Shown in pieces: positions 26,137 to 34,877 of a DNA stretch of 64,000 bases. Position numbers and translations under genes: made by a program. Within the stretch, counting starts at the first letter, position 1. The number at the start of each line of letters is the position of its first letter. The notes beneath the pieces were generated by a model. It ran no database searches. It was not told where the DNA came from and saw nothing but the letters and a program-made list of their open reading frames with translations. Source of the DNA: CAKZYD01 sp039814715. GTDB lineage: Bacteria; Pseudomonadota; Alphaproteobacteria; Sphingomonadales; CAKZYD01. Location of the stretch: contig JBCCAR010000018.1 of assembly GCA_039814715.1 (NCBI GenBank), forward strand, positions 10,522 through 74,521, in the 5' to 3' direction.

Positions 26137-27153
26137 TTGCCCAAGGCGGTCTTCTTCGGGCTCAGTGGTCTTGCTTTAACGCCGCAGGAACAGGCTTTTT
26201 TTCGTGCTGTTCGTCCCGCAGGTTACATCCTCTTCGCCCGTAATATTGAATCGCGGGCGCAGGTGCGAGACTTAACCTCATCGCTAAACGCATTGGCGCA
26301 CGTCGACCCTTTGCCGATCTTGATTGATCAAGAAGGAGGGAGGGTGCGCCGCCTACGCCCACCGCTCGCCTTAGAGCATCCTCCGGTCTTGCCCCTGGGT
26401 CAGCTGTATGACCGCGATCCTGCTGCAGCATGCGAAGCGGCAAGGCTTCATGGCGCTGCCATTGGCGCAGAGCTTTTCGTGCTTGGCATTACGGTGGATT
26501 GCCTGCCAGTCCTTGACCTGTTGTTTGAGGAAACGCACGCCATCATTGGCGACCGTGCCTTTAGCCGCGATCCCGCTGTCGTGGCGGCTCTGGGAAAGGC
26601 CGTCATGGAGGGGCTTGGAGAGAGCAGCGTTGTTCCGGTCATAAAGCATATCCCTGGGCATGGCCGCGCGAAAGCCGATAGCCACTTGGAATTGCCAGTG
26701 GTCGATGCGCCAATTGACGCCCTGTCGGATACCGATTTTGCGCCCTTTGCCGCGCTTTCTAGCGCGCCAATGGCGATGACGGCGCATATTCTCTACAGCG
26801 CGCTTGACCCTAACGCCTGTGCGACGCATAGCCCAGGCATCGTCGGGGATATCATTCGCAAACAGATTGGCTTTGATGGATTGTTGATGACGGATGACCT
26901 CTCCATGAAGGCCCTTGGCGGGGACATGGGCGAACGCGCCCAGCGGTCAATAGACGCGGGCTGCGATATCATTCTGCACTGCAATGGCGACATGGCCGAA
27001 ATGGAAGCGGTCGCCGAGGCGGCGCCAACGCTCGCGGGCCAGCCGCTTGAACGCTTAAGCGGCGCGATGGCCTGGCCCCAACGCGGAGAGAACGCCCCGG
27101 ATGTTGCAGCCTGCGTGGCCAAACGCGATAGCCTTTTGGGCGGGCTAGCATAG
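26137..27153 (+). CDS. nagZ: Beta-N-acetylhexosaminidase NagZ
   Basis: 338 residues of glycoside hydrolase family 3. The motif VIKHIPGHGRAKADSHLELP gives the family's His-Asp acid/base loop and MTDDLSMKAL the Asp nucleophile. NagZ trims GlcNAc from anhydro-muropeptides in cytoplasmic wall recycling. It starts at a TTG with CAAGG just ahead; no nearby ATG fits. It overlaps the next gene by one base (TAGTG). Confidence 0.92.
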   Translation: MPKAVFFGLSGLALTPQEQAFFRAVRPAGYILFARNIESRAQVRDLTSSLNALAHVDPLPILIDQEGGRVRRLRPPLALEHPPVLPLGQLYDRDPAAACEAARLHGAAIGAELFVLGITVDCLPVLDLLFEETHAIIGDRAFSRDPAVVAALGKAVMEGLGESSVVPVIKHIPGHGRAKADSHLELPVVDAPIDALSDTDFAPFAALSSAPMAMTAHILYSALDPNACATHSPGIVGDIIRKQIGFDGLLMTDDLSMKALGGDMGERAQRSIDAGCDIILHCNGDMAEMEAVAEAAPTLAGQPLERLSGAMAWPQRGENAPDVAACVAKRDSLLGGLA

Positions 27154-27824
27154 TGGATATGCTTGTCAATGCCCTCATCTGGGCGCCGCCGCTGCTGATG
27201 GCGATTACATTTCATGAAGCAGCGCACGGGTTTGCGGCCTATCGCTACGGCGATGACACGGCAAAGCAACGCGGGCGCTTAACGCTCAACCCCATCGCTC
27301 ATATTGACCCGTTCGGGACGGTCCTGCTGCCGCTTATGTTGCTGCTGCTGCCCGGTGGATTTATTTTCGGCTATGCCAAGCCTGTTCCTGTAAACACGGC
27401 AGCACTCAATGATCCGCGCTGGGATATGGCGAAAGTTGCCGTCGCCGGTCCAGCCATGAACTTCGTTCTCGCCTTAGGCTCCGTCTTGCTCATTCCCGTC
27501 GTGGGTTTGCTGCCTGACATGACCCAGGTGATCCTCATGAAGATGATAGAAATATCCATATTTTTTAATATTTTGCTGGGTGTTTTTAATTTACTGCCTA
27601 TGCCGCCTCTTGATGGTGGGCGGGTCCTGGCTGCAGTGCTGCCGGCCTCTGCAGCGCCCATGTTGCAGCGTTTAGAGCGGCTTGGGTTTTTCATCGTGAT
27701 CGGTTTGTTTTTCTTAGCGCCCATGGTCCTGGCTGAGGTCGGCATTCGGGTCGATCCATTCGGCGCTGTTGTTTTAAGGCCTGCCATTTGGCTGTCACAA
27801 ACGCTCATGGCGCTGGTTGCGTGA
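27153..27824 (+). CDS. Site-2-type (M50) membrane metalloprotease
   Basis: 223 residues and about five membrane helices. The zinc site FHEAAHG (His21, Glu22, His25) lies in the first helix and the second ligand motif LPMPPLDGGRVL in a later one; NPIAHIDPFGT lies between. This is the short group III rhomboid-like S2P without PDZ domain. It would cut membrane helices or short substrates at the inner membrane. The GTG start overlaps the nagZ stop. Confidence 0.88.
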   Translation: MDMLVNALIWAPPLLMAITFHEAAHGFAAYRYGDDTAKQRGRLTLNPIAHIDPFGTVLLPLMLLLLPGGFIFGYAKPVPVNTAALNDPRWDMAKVAVAGPAMNFVLALGSVLLIPVVGLLPDMTQVILMKMIEISIFFNILLGVFNLLPMPPLDGGRVLAAVLPASAAPMLQRLERLGFFIVIGLFFLAPMVLAEVGIRVDPFGAVVLRPAIWLSQTLMALVA

Positions 27825-27852
27825 TGGCTGCTAGGTGCCTAAGCTAAAGTCC

Positions 27853-28641
27853 ATGAATGATACTACCGTCATTTCCCTGCAAACCGCGCGCTCAGATGAG
27901 CCGGTTTTGCACTTGGATTTGGATGGCTTTGAAGGCCCCATCGACGTTCTGTTAATGCTTGCGCGCGCGCAAAAGGTGGATCTGCGGGAGGTCTCCATTC
28001 TGGCGCTCGTAGAACAATACCTCTCCTTCATCCAATCCGCCGCCGATATGCGCCTTGAGCTGGCTGCGGAATACATGGTCATGGCCGCTTGGCTGACCTA
28101 CTTAAAGACGCGCCTTCTGCTGCCCAAAGAAGACGACGATGAGGAGCCAAGCGCCGAAGAACTCGCTTTGCGCCTGCAATTGCAGCTGCAGCGCCTGGAA
28201 GCGATGCGCAATGTGGGGCTTCAGTTGGTTGCGCGCGATCAGCTTGGCAGGGATGTGCTCACCCGAGGCATGCCTGAAGGTCTCAAACGAATCAAAAAGA
28301 CGCGCTATGATGCAACGCTCTACGAACTGCTCAAGGCCTATGCGCAGTTTCGCACGCGCGGGCAGGATGCCCCGTTTACCCCTGAACGGCCTGCCGTTTT
28401 GAGGCTTGAAGAGGCTTTCGAACGCCTATCTGCGCTTATGGGCGTGGCTGTAGAATGGACACGCCTAGAGGCCTTCATGCCCGAGCTGGGTGAAGGGAAG
28501 GGCTCGCGCGCGAGCCATCTAGCGAGCACGTTTGCGGCGAGTTTAGAGCTTGTGAAACAAGGGGGCGCAAATCTGCAGCAATCGGCTGCATTCGGGCCAG
28601 TTTTCCTTAAGTCTGCGGCTGCGAAGGATGCGGGCGAGTGA
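27853..28641 (+). CDS. scpA: Segregation and condensation protein A
   Basis: 262 residues with the kleisin N-terminus LDGFEGPIDVLLMLARAQKVD, the AAEYMVMAAWLTYLKTRLLLP helix and a C-terminal winged helix. ScpA links the two heads of an SMC dimer and binds ScpB. I start at the ATG at 27853; the frame also has a GTG at 27835 with no ribosome site. scpB begins inside its stop codon (GTGA). Confidence 0.92.
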   Translation: MNDTTVISLQTARSDEPVLHLDLDGFEGPIDVLLMLARAQKVDLREVSILALVEQYLSFIQSAADMRLELAAEYMVMAAWLTYLKTRLLLPKEDDDEEPSAEELALRLQLQLQRLEAMRNVGLQLVARDQLGRDVLTRGMPEGLKRIKKTRYDATLYELLKAYAQFRTRGQDAPFTPERPAVLRLEEAFERLSALMGVAVEWTRLEAFMPELGEGKGSRASHLASTFAASLELVKQGGANLQQSAAFGPVFLKSAAAKDAGE

Positions 28642-29321
28642 GCGATGATCTGGGCATGGAGGAGGCCGGTGCTTCTTCGTCAGAAGCCGCTTTAGATTTG
28701 GCAGGCCAGCGGCGCATGGTTGAGGCGGTTTTGTTTGCTGCGCAAAGGCCGTTGACCCTGGATGAGATAATATCGCGCTTGCCAGGAGAGCCTGATGCCG
28801 CGCGTTTGCTCGTCGATCTTCAAGATGAGTTCTCCACACGTGGATTTTGCTTGGTCGAGCGCGGCGGGCGCTGGCAGTTTCAAACCGCAAGCGATCTTTC
28901 GTTTCTGTTGCAGGAAGAGATGGACCAAACGCGGCGGCTCTCGCGCGCAGCCGTCGAGACCCTCGCCATCATTGCTTACCACCAGCCCGTCACACGCAGT
29001 GAGATTGAGGACCTGCGCGGTGTGAGCTTGTCGCGCGGGACGCTGGATGTCTTGCTAGAAGCGGAGTGGATTAGGCCGCGCGGGCGAAAGCAAGTGCCCG
29101 GGCGCCCCGTGCTCTATGCGACGTCAGAGCACTTTTTAGCGCATTTCGGCCTCGAAGCCCTTGATGATTTGCCGGGACTGGCTGAGCTGCGTGCGGCCGG
29201 CTTGCTTGACCCTGTGGATGATGTGCTGGCGCGGATGCTCGATGCGACGACCTCGCAGCCATCGGATGAAGCAGAAAGTGCTGCTGCTGAAGAAAATGAA
29301 GACCCGACATCGCAGCCTTAA
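28638..29321 (+). CDS. scpB: Segregation and condensation protein B
   Basis: 227 residues, two winged-helix domains. Typical stretches are VEAVLFAAQRPLTLDEI, ETLAIIAYHQPVTRSEIE and IRGVSLSRG-like LRGVSLSRGTLDVLLE, ending with the ALDDLPGL motif and an acidic tail. ScpB dimers bind ScpA to close the SMC ring during chromosome condensation. Translationally coupled to scpA by a four-base overlap. Confidence 0.93.
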   Translation: MSDDLGMEEAGASSSEAALDLAGQRRMVEAVLFAAQRPLTLDEIISRLPGEPDAARLLVDLQDEFSTRGFCLVERGGRWQFQTASDLSFLLQEEMDQTRRLSRAAVETLAIIAYHQPVTRSEIEDLRGVSLSRGTLDVLLEAEWIRPRGRKQVPGRPVLYATSEHFLAHFGLEALDDLPGLAELRAAGLLDPVDDVLARMLDATTSQPSDEAESAAAEENEDPTSQP

Positions 29322-29400
29322 GGGCCATTGCCGCATTGCGCGCGCACCTGCTTTTTGTCATAAGCTAGCCATACAACGTTGAAAAAGGAGTGTCGTCACC

Positions 29401-29637
29401 ATGGGTTTACCTGGATGGGGACAAATTTTACTGGTCGTCTTGTTGGTCGTGATTTTGTTCGGTCGCGGCAAGATTTCCGACTTGATGGGCGATGTTGCTA
29501 AAGGCATCCGAAGCTTCAAAGATGGTCTGAAAGATGAGCCTGAAGCGCTTGAGGTAGATGACGAAAAACCGGAAGAGATAGCAAGCAGCGCAACTGCAAA
29601 GCCTGTTTCAAAGCCTGCAAAAGAAGAAGTCTCTTAA
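29401..29637 (+). CDS. tatA: Twin-arginine translocase subunit TatA
   Basis: 78 residues: short N-terminal helix (LPGWGQILLVVLLVVILFG), the FGRGKI hinge, the amphipathic helix ISDLMGDVAKGIRSFKDGL and an acidic tail. TatA forms the transport pore for folded proteins. AAAGGAG is nine bases ahead of the ATG. First of tatA-tatB-tatC. Confidence 0.94.
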   Translation: MGLPGWGQILLVVLLVVILFGRGKISDLMGDVAKGIRSFKDGLKDEPEALEVDDEKPEEIASSATAKPVSKPAKEEVS

Positions 29638-29676
29638 GCGGCAGCGTTGGCTGCTGCGCGCTGAAAGTCCTGCGCT

Positions 29677-29979
29677 GTGTTTGATCTTGGTATGAGCGAG
29701 ATGGCTGTTTTAGGTGTCGTTGCGCTGGTCGTTGTTGGCCCGCGCGACCTTCCTAAACTCGCGCGCTCGGTTGGCCAAATGTATGGGAAAATGCGTTCGC
29801 TTGCTGGGGATTTCCGCGGCGCTCTTGACCAGATTGCCCGCGAGGCTGAGCTGGAAGAATTGAGCCAAAAAGCCAAAGCGGCGCGCAATTTTGACGCTGG
29901 TAAAGCTGTCGAGAAATTCGTCACAGACACGGATAGCCCGCCCGGCAAGTCAACTGATGCGCCGCCAGGTGCCCCCTAG
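29677..29979 (+). CDS. tatB: Twin-arginine translocase subunit TatB
   Basis: 100 residues, shorter than many TatB proteins. It has the membrane helix FDLGMSEMAVLGVVALVVVG, the conserved GPRDLPKLARSVG hinge (Glu8 and the GP pair are typical of TatB), and an amphipathic helix with FRGALDQIAREAELEEL. It forms the receptor complex with TatC. It starts at a GTG and is three bases ahead of tatC. Confidence 0.92.
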   Translation: MFDLGMSEMAVLGVVALVVVGPRDLPKLARSVGQMYGKMRSLAGDFRGALDQIAREAELEELSQKAKAARNFDAGKAVEKFVTDTDSPPGKSTDAPPGAP

Positions 29980-29982
29980 GCC

Positions 29983-31026
29983 ATGTTCACTGATATTGAC
30001 GACACCCAAGCGCCGCTAATTGACCATTTGATCGAATTAAGGCGCCGGCTGATTTATGCGCTGGTAGGTCTGGTGATTGCCTGTCTTCTAGGGTTTTTGG
30101 TTGCAGAACCCGTCTATAATTTCCTGATTGCGCCACTTGAGAATACCTATGCCAGCTGGCGCGCGTCTGAGATGGCGGATTTGCTGGAGGAAAATCCAGC
30201 GTTGACCCAGGAGGAGCTTGACGAGCAAGTTCCAAACTTTGAACTGGTTAATCTCAATGTGATCGAGCCATTCATCACCAAGTTAAAGCTGTCGCTTGCC
30301 ATTGGCTTTTCGCTGTCTTTCCCGCTCGTTGCTGGCCAGCTGTATGCGTTCGTTGCACCTGGGCTTTATCGGCAAGAAAAGAAGGCCTTGCTGCCGTTTC
30401 TGGCCGCTACACCGGTGCTATTTATAGCGGGCGCGGGATTGGTGTATTACGTGGTCATGCCGCTCGCTTGGCGGTTCTTGCTGGATGTGGGGCAGGGATT
30501 TGGCTCCGTCTTGCAGCAAACCATGGCCAGCTATTTGTCCATCGTCATTCAAATGATTTTGGCATTCGGCATTAGCTTTCAGCTGCCCGTCATTTTGGTT
30601 TTGCTTGGCAAAGTCGGCATTGTCTCCTCAGCTGGCCTCGCGCGGTTCCGCAAATATGCTGTCGTTGGGATTTTTGCGTTTGCCGCACTGGTCACCCCGC
30701 CGGACTTCATTTCCCAGGTGATTTTGGGGCTGCCTATGATGGCGCTGTATGAGCTGTCTATCTGGGGTGTGCGTATGGTTGAGCGCTCAGACCCGGCAGC
30801 TGATGATGAGGGTGATGACACGCCGCCGCCGCCGCCGCCACCAGAACCGGACCCTTTCCCAGACCCAATGCCGCGCGAAGATACGCCGCCTGAAGGCCCA
30901 TCCCCAGCCACGCCTCCAGCCGCGCCGAAAGCCAGCCGCGATTTTTCAGGCTTGAAAGATCGCATGGCTGGGGCCTACAAGCGCACGCCTAAAAAACCAA
31001 AACCAAAGCGGCCGCCAAAACGCTAA
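29983..31026 (+). CDS. tatC: Twin-arginine translocase subunit TatC with proline-rich tail
   Basis: 347 residues. The first 265 are a normal TatC with six helices, starting with PLIDHLIELRRRLIYAL and including FPLVAGQLYAFVAPGLY and VLLGKVGIVSS. A cytoplasmic tail of about 75 residues follows, with seven consecutive prolines (about 281-287), more Pro/Asp repeats, and a basic end rich in Lys and Pro. TatC binds the twin-arginine signal peptide. The tail is unusual next to E. coli TatC, but similar extensions occur in some alphaproteobacteria. Confidence 0.94.
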   Translation: MFTDIDDTQAPLIDHLIELRRRLIYALVGLVIACLLGFLVAEPVYNFLIAPLENTYASWRASEMADLLEENPALTQEELDEQVPNFELVNLNVIEPFITKLKLSLAIGFSLSFPLVAGQLYAFVAPGLYRQEKKALLPFLAATPVLFIAGAGLVYYVVMPLAWRFLLDVGQGFGSVLQQTMASYLSIVIQMILAFGISFQLPVILVLLGKVGIVSSAGLARFRKYAVVGIFAFAALVTPPDFISQVILGLPMMALYELSIWGVRMVERSDPAADDEGDDTPPPPPPPEPDPFPDPMPREDTPPEGPSPATPPAAPKASRDFSGLKDRMAGAYKRTPKKPKPKRPPKR

Positions 31027-31058
31027 GCGGGACGCTCCAAGCTCTAAGAGTACCCCAT

Positions 31059-32336
31059 ATGCTTGATCTTAAAGCGCTGCGCGAAAGCCCTGAAGCCATC
31101 GATGCTGGCCTTGCAAGGCGTGCGATAGAGCCCGTCTCGGCAAATATATTGGCGCTCGACGCTGAGCACCGCGATACCCTGCAGCGCCTTCAAGATATGC
31201 AGGCCCAGCGCAACACCGCGTCAAAAAGCATCGGCAAAGCGAAGGCGGGCGGCGATGAAAAGACCGCCCAGGCGCTCATGGCGCAAGTCGCTGAGATCAA
31301 GCAGGCGATGCCGGAGCTCGAGGCCGCAGCAAAAAGCCAATTTGAGGCGATCCAGGCCCGCCTTGCATCGCTTCCAAATATTCCTTTTGATAATGTTCCC
31401 CTTGGCAAAAGCGAAGAGGATAATGTCGAGCTGCGGCGCTGGGGTTCCCCTAGAGAATTTGCCTTTGCGCCCGCCGAGCATGATGACGTGGGCGCGCCGC
31501 TTGGTATGGATTTTGAAGCCGCAGCGCGTATGTCCGGCGCGCGCTTTGTCGTGTTGCGCGGCGAGGTGGCGCGTCTTGAACGTGCGCTCGGGCAATTCAT
31601 GCTGGACCATCAAACGCGCGAATTCGGCTATGAAGAAGTCGCACCGCCGGTGCTTGTCTGGGACAAGGCGCTGTTCGGCACGAGCCAGCTTCCGAAGTTT
31701 TCGCAGGACCTGTTTCAGACCACCGCTAATCATTGGCTCATTCCCACGGCGGAAGTCGCGCTCACCAACATTGTGCGCGAAGATATTTTGGACTCACGGC
31801 AATTGCCGCTGCGCTTCACCGCGCTTACGCCGTGCTTCCGGTCCGAAGCTGGGGCCGCGGGCCGCGATACCAAAGGCATGATCCGCCAGCATCAATTTAA
31901 CAAGGTGGAGCTTGTCTCCATTACTGCGCCCGATAAGTCAGACGCTGAGCATGAACGCATGACGCAGGCGGCAGAGTCCGTTTTAAAGGCGTTAGAGCTG
32001 CCATTTCGTACCATGCTGCTCTGCACCGGGGATATGGGCTTTTCCGCCCGCCGGTCTTTTGATTTAGAAGTCTGGCTACCTGGACAAAAGGCATACCGCG
32101 AAATCTCGTCTTGTTCCACGTGCGGCGATTTTCAGGCGCGGCGCATGAATACGCGGATGCGCGTGCCTGGCGAAAAGCAGACCCAGTTTGTCCACACGCT
32201 GAATGGCTCGGGCCTTGCGGTTGGCCGGGCATTGGTGGCGGTGCTGGAGAACTATCAAAATGAAGATGGCAGCGTTGCTGTCCCCGCCGTCTTGCAACCT
32301 TATCTGGGCGGCCAAACCACACTGGAGCGTCCTTAA
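31059..32336 (+). CDS. serS: Seryl-tRNA synthetase
   Basis: 425 residues: an N-terminal coiled-coil arm that touches the tRNA-Ser long arm, then the class II catalytic core with motif 2 (FTALTPCFRSEAGAAGRDT) and motif 3 (LNGSGLAVGRALVAVLENYQ). Length is normal. It follows tatC by 32 bases and its stop overlaps the surE start (TAATG). Confidence 0.97.
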   Translation: MLDLKALRESPEAIDAGLARRAIEPVSANILALDAEHRDTLQRLQDMQAQRNTASKSIGKAKAGGDEKTAQALMAQVAEIKQAMPELEAAAKSQFEAIQARLASLPNIPFDNVPLGKSEEDNVELRRWGSPREFAFAPAEHDDVGAPLGMDFEAAARMSGARFVVLRGEVARLERALGQFMLDHQTREFGYEEVAPPVLVWDKALFGTSQLPKFSQDLFQTTANHWLIPTAEVALTNIVREDILDSRQLPLRFTALTPCFRSEAGAAGRDTKGMIRQHQFNKVELVSITAPDKSDAEHERMTQAAESVLKALELPFRTMLLCTGDMGFSARRSFDLEVWLPGQKAYREISSCSTCGDFQARRMNTRMRVPGEKQTQFVHTLNGSGLAVGRALVAVLENYQNEDGSVAVPAVLQPYLGGQTTLERP

Positions 32337-33112
32337 TGCGTATTCTGGTTACCAACGACGACGGCGTCCATGCGCCAGGGCTTGAGATACTCGAGAGTAT
32401 CGCAGGCGAGCTGAGTGACGATGTGTGGGTTGTGGCGCCTGAAGCAGAACAATCCGGTGCTGGCCATTCGCTAACGCTGAACCAGCCTTTGCGTTATGTA
32501 AAAGCCGCGCCGCGGCGCTATGCGGTGCGCGGCACGCCGACAGATTGCGTGATGATGGCGCTCAATCACATCGTCAAAGACGAGCGGCCCGATTTGATTT
32601 TATCAGGCGTTAATCGCGGCGCCAATTTGGGTGAAGATGTCACCTATTCAGGCACAATCGCAGCGGCGATGGAAGGAACATTGGCCGGCGTTCCCTCCAT
32701 TGCTCTGAGCCAGGCAGTGAATGTGGAAGAGCGGCGCATTGATTGGGCCCCATCGCAAAAATATGGCGCGCAAATTATCCGAACGCTATTAGACGAAGGT
32801 TGGCCTGACACAGTGCTGATGAACGTGAATTTCCCATCCATGGGAGCAGAGAGTGTCAAAGGCATTGAAGTCACCCACCAAGGACAGCGCGATGTCACCG
32901 ATATGCGCATTGATGCGCGCACAGACATGCGCGGTTTGCCCTATTATTGGTTTGGGCTCAGCAGAGCGCTTGGCGCACAGCCGGAAGATAGCGATCTTCA
33001 AGTGGTTCGCGATGGCTACATCTCGGTGACGCCGCTCCATCTCAATTTGACTCACGAACCAACCCGGCAGAGGCTGGAGGAAACGGTGTCGCAAAAGTTT
33101 GACCATGCCTGA
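32336..33112 (+). CDS. surE: 5'/3'-nucleotidase SurE
   Basis: 258 residues. MRILVTNDDGVHAPG gives the metal-binding Asp pair, and SGVNRGANLGEDVTYSGTI supplies the Asn and Ser of the active site. SurE removes phosphate from nucleoside monophosphates and is often linked with pcm in stress survival. It overlaps serS by one base and pcm by eight. Confidence 0.96.
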   Translation: MRILVTNDDGVHAPGLEILESIAGELSDDVWVVAPEAEQSGAGHSLTLNQPLRYVKAAPRRYAVRGTPTDCVMMALNHIVKDERPDLILSGVNRGANLGEDVTYSGTIAAAMEGTLAGVPSIALSQAVNVEERRIDWAPSQKYGAQIIRTLLDEGWPDTVLMNVNFPSMGAESVKGIEVTHQGQRDVTDMRIDARTDMRGLPYYWFGLSRALGAQPEDSDLQVVRDGYISVTPLHLNLTHEPTRQRLEETVSQKFDHA

Positions 33113-33752
33113 TCGCCAGACCGCCGTAGAGCAGCTTCTTGACGGCCTGCGCGCTGGCGGCGTGAGCGATGCTGCTGTGCTGGATGTGATGGCGAAGATG
33201 CCCCGCGACCAGTTTGTTGATGATACTATGGCGGACTATGCCTGGGACAATCTGGCGCTGCCGATTTCAGATGGCCAAACCATCAGTCAGCCGCTGATGG
33301 TGGGCCTGATGACCCAGGCGCTTGAGGTCGAGGCAGGAGATAAGGTTTTAGAGATCGGCACCGGCTCAGGATATCAGTGCGCAATCCTCTCCCGGCTTGC
33401 CCGCCGCGTTTTCAGCGTGGAACGTTATAAGAACCTGCACGATGCTGCTGAAAAACGTTTCGAAGCGTTGCGTTTACGCAACATCGTTTGCCGGCTCGAC
33501 AATGGCTGGCGCGGATGGCCTGAACAAGCGCCGTTTAACAAAATAATGGTGACGGCCGCTGCAGCGGAGCTTCCCCACATGTTGTGGGAGCAATTGGCCG
33601 AAGGTGGACATATGGTGTTGCCAATTGGTCCCGAAAATGGACCGCAAGATGTGGTGCGAATTACGAAGAGCGATGGCAAAATGCGAAAGCAAACCGTGAC
33701 CCCGGCCAAATTTGTGCCAATGGTGGATGACGAGCCTGTAAAGCCCCGCTAA
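33105..33752 (+). CDS. pcm: Protein-L-isoaspartate O-methyltransferase
   Basis: 215 residues. The SAM-binding motif is VLEIGTGSGYQCAILSRL; ISQPLMVGLMTQAL before it is also typical. It methylates abnormal isoaspartyl residues to start their repair. I use the ATG at 33105, inside the end of surE; a TTG at 33099 is less likely. Confidence 0.94.
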   Translation: MPDRQTAVEQLLDGLRAGGVSDAAVLDVMAKMPRDQFVDDTMADYAWDNLALPISDGQTISQPLMVGLMTQALEVEAGDKVLEIGTGSGYQCAILSRLARRVFSVERYKNLHDAAEKRFEALRLRNIVCRLDNGWRGWPEQAPFNKIMVTAAAAELPHMLWEQLAEGGHMVLPIGPENGPQDVVRITKSDGKMRKQTVTPAKFVPMVDDEPVKPR

Positions 33753-33824
33753 AGCCTTGAGTCCAAAAGGCGAATCTCAATGCCCGCGCTAGACAGGGAT
33801 TCCGCTAAAATTTAATATTGCCCG

Positions 33825-34877
33825 ATGACTGGTCGATCAAACATCGCTGTGCTTGTGTGGTTTGCAAGTTTCTGCCTGGCCCTTGGGGCCTGCGCATCGC
33901 CGCGTACGGGTGTGTCTGATTACCGCAACATATCGCCGCGCTGGCAAATTTCTAACAGCCCGCTGCCCATCCCGTCTCCAAAAGCAAAACCCAAAGTCTA
34001 CCGCGCCAGCGCGCCTGCCTCACGCGGCGGCGCTACTTGGGTACCCGCATCAACATCATCTGCCTCAGGCTACAGGGTGCGCGCTGGAGATACGGTTTAT
34101 GGTTTGGCGCGGCGCTTCAATGTGCCTGCCAGTCAGATCATCAAGGCCAACGGCTTGTCAAAGCCATATCATTTAAACCAGGGGCAACGCATTGCGCTGT
34201 CGCAATCGCCGCCTGCGCGGCCTAAGGTTTCCGCCCAGCAGCCTAAGCCGCGTGTCGTTAAGGCGTCCGCAAAGCCTAGGGCGAAGACATATACCGTCCG
34301 GCGCGGTGATGGGCTTTATGCGATCGCCCGCGCTAAAGGAGTTCCTGCAAGCCAGCTTATACGAGCAAATAAGCTGCGAAAGCCTTATGGGCTGCGTAAA
34401 GGGCAGGTGTTGGTCATTCCGGCGTTAGCTCAAGGCCAACATGCCAAGCCAGTGCGCGTCTCGCCGCATGCAGGGAGGGCGACGTTTATTTGGCCAGCGG
34501 CTGGCAAAGTGGTGTCGCGTTATGGCGTGAAAGCCGATGGGCTGCGCAATGATGGCATTAACATCGCTGCAGGTGCAGGCGATCCTGTCTATGCCGCTGC
34601 GAGCGGTGAAGTCATTTACGCAGGCGACCGGCTGCGCGCCTTCGGCAATTTGATTCTCGTGCGGCATGCCAGCGGTATGGTCAGCGCGTATGCCCATGTG
34701 GCAAAATTAATGGTCGTGGAGGGCCAGCAGGTGCGCCAAGGGGTGCAGATAGCGACAGTGGGGAAAACAGGCCTGGTAAAGACGCCGCAGCTGCACTTTG
34801 AGCTGCGCCGCGATAGCCAAGCGATCGACCCCATACGCTATCTCGGCCGTTTACAAATGGCGTCTGCGGGGCGCTAA
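33825..34877 (+). CDS. NlpD-like lipoprotein with two LysM and a degenerate LytM domain
   Basis: 350 residues. A lipoprotein signal peptide ends at the lipobox LALGAC (Cys23). Two LysM domains (about 83-125 and 154-197) bind peptidoglycan, and a LytM/M23 domain fills the C-terminus (about 220-345). In active LytM enzymes the zinc ligands are in HxGxD and HxH motifs; here they read NDGINI and QLHFEL, so most ligands are lost although YAHV remains. This matches NlpD and EnvC, which do not cut but activate cell-wall amidases at the septum. It follows pcm by 72 bases and ends in a four-base overlap with the convergent gene. Confidence 0.88.
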   Translation: MTGRSNIAVLVWFASFCLALGACASPRTGVSDYRNISPRWQISNSPLPIPSPKAKPKVYRASAPASRGGATWVPASTSSASGYRVRAGDTVYGLARRFNVPASQIIKANGLSKPYHLNQGQRIALSQSPPARPKVSAQQPKPRVVKASAKPRAKTYTVRRGDGLYAIARAKGVPASQLIRANKLRKPYGLRKGQVLVIPALAQGQHAKPVRVSPHAGRATFIWPAAGKVVSRYGVKADGLRNDGINIAAGAGDPVYAAASGEVIYAGDRLRAFGNLILVRHASGMVSAYAHVAKLMVVEGQQVRQGVQIATVGKTGLVKTPQLHFELRRDSQAIDPIRYLGRLQMASAGR

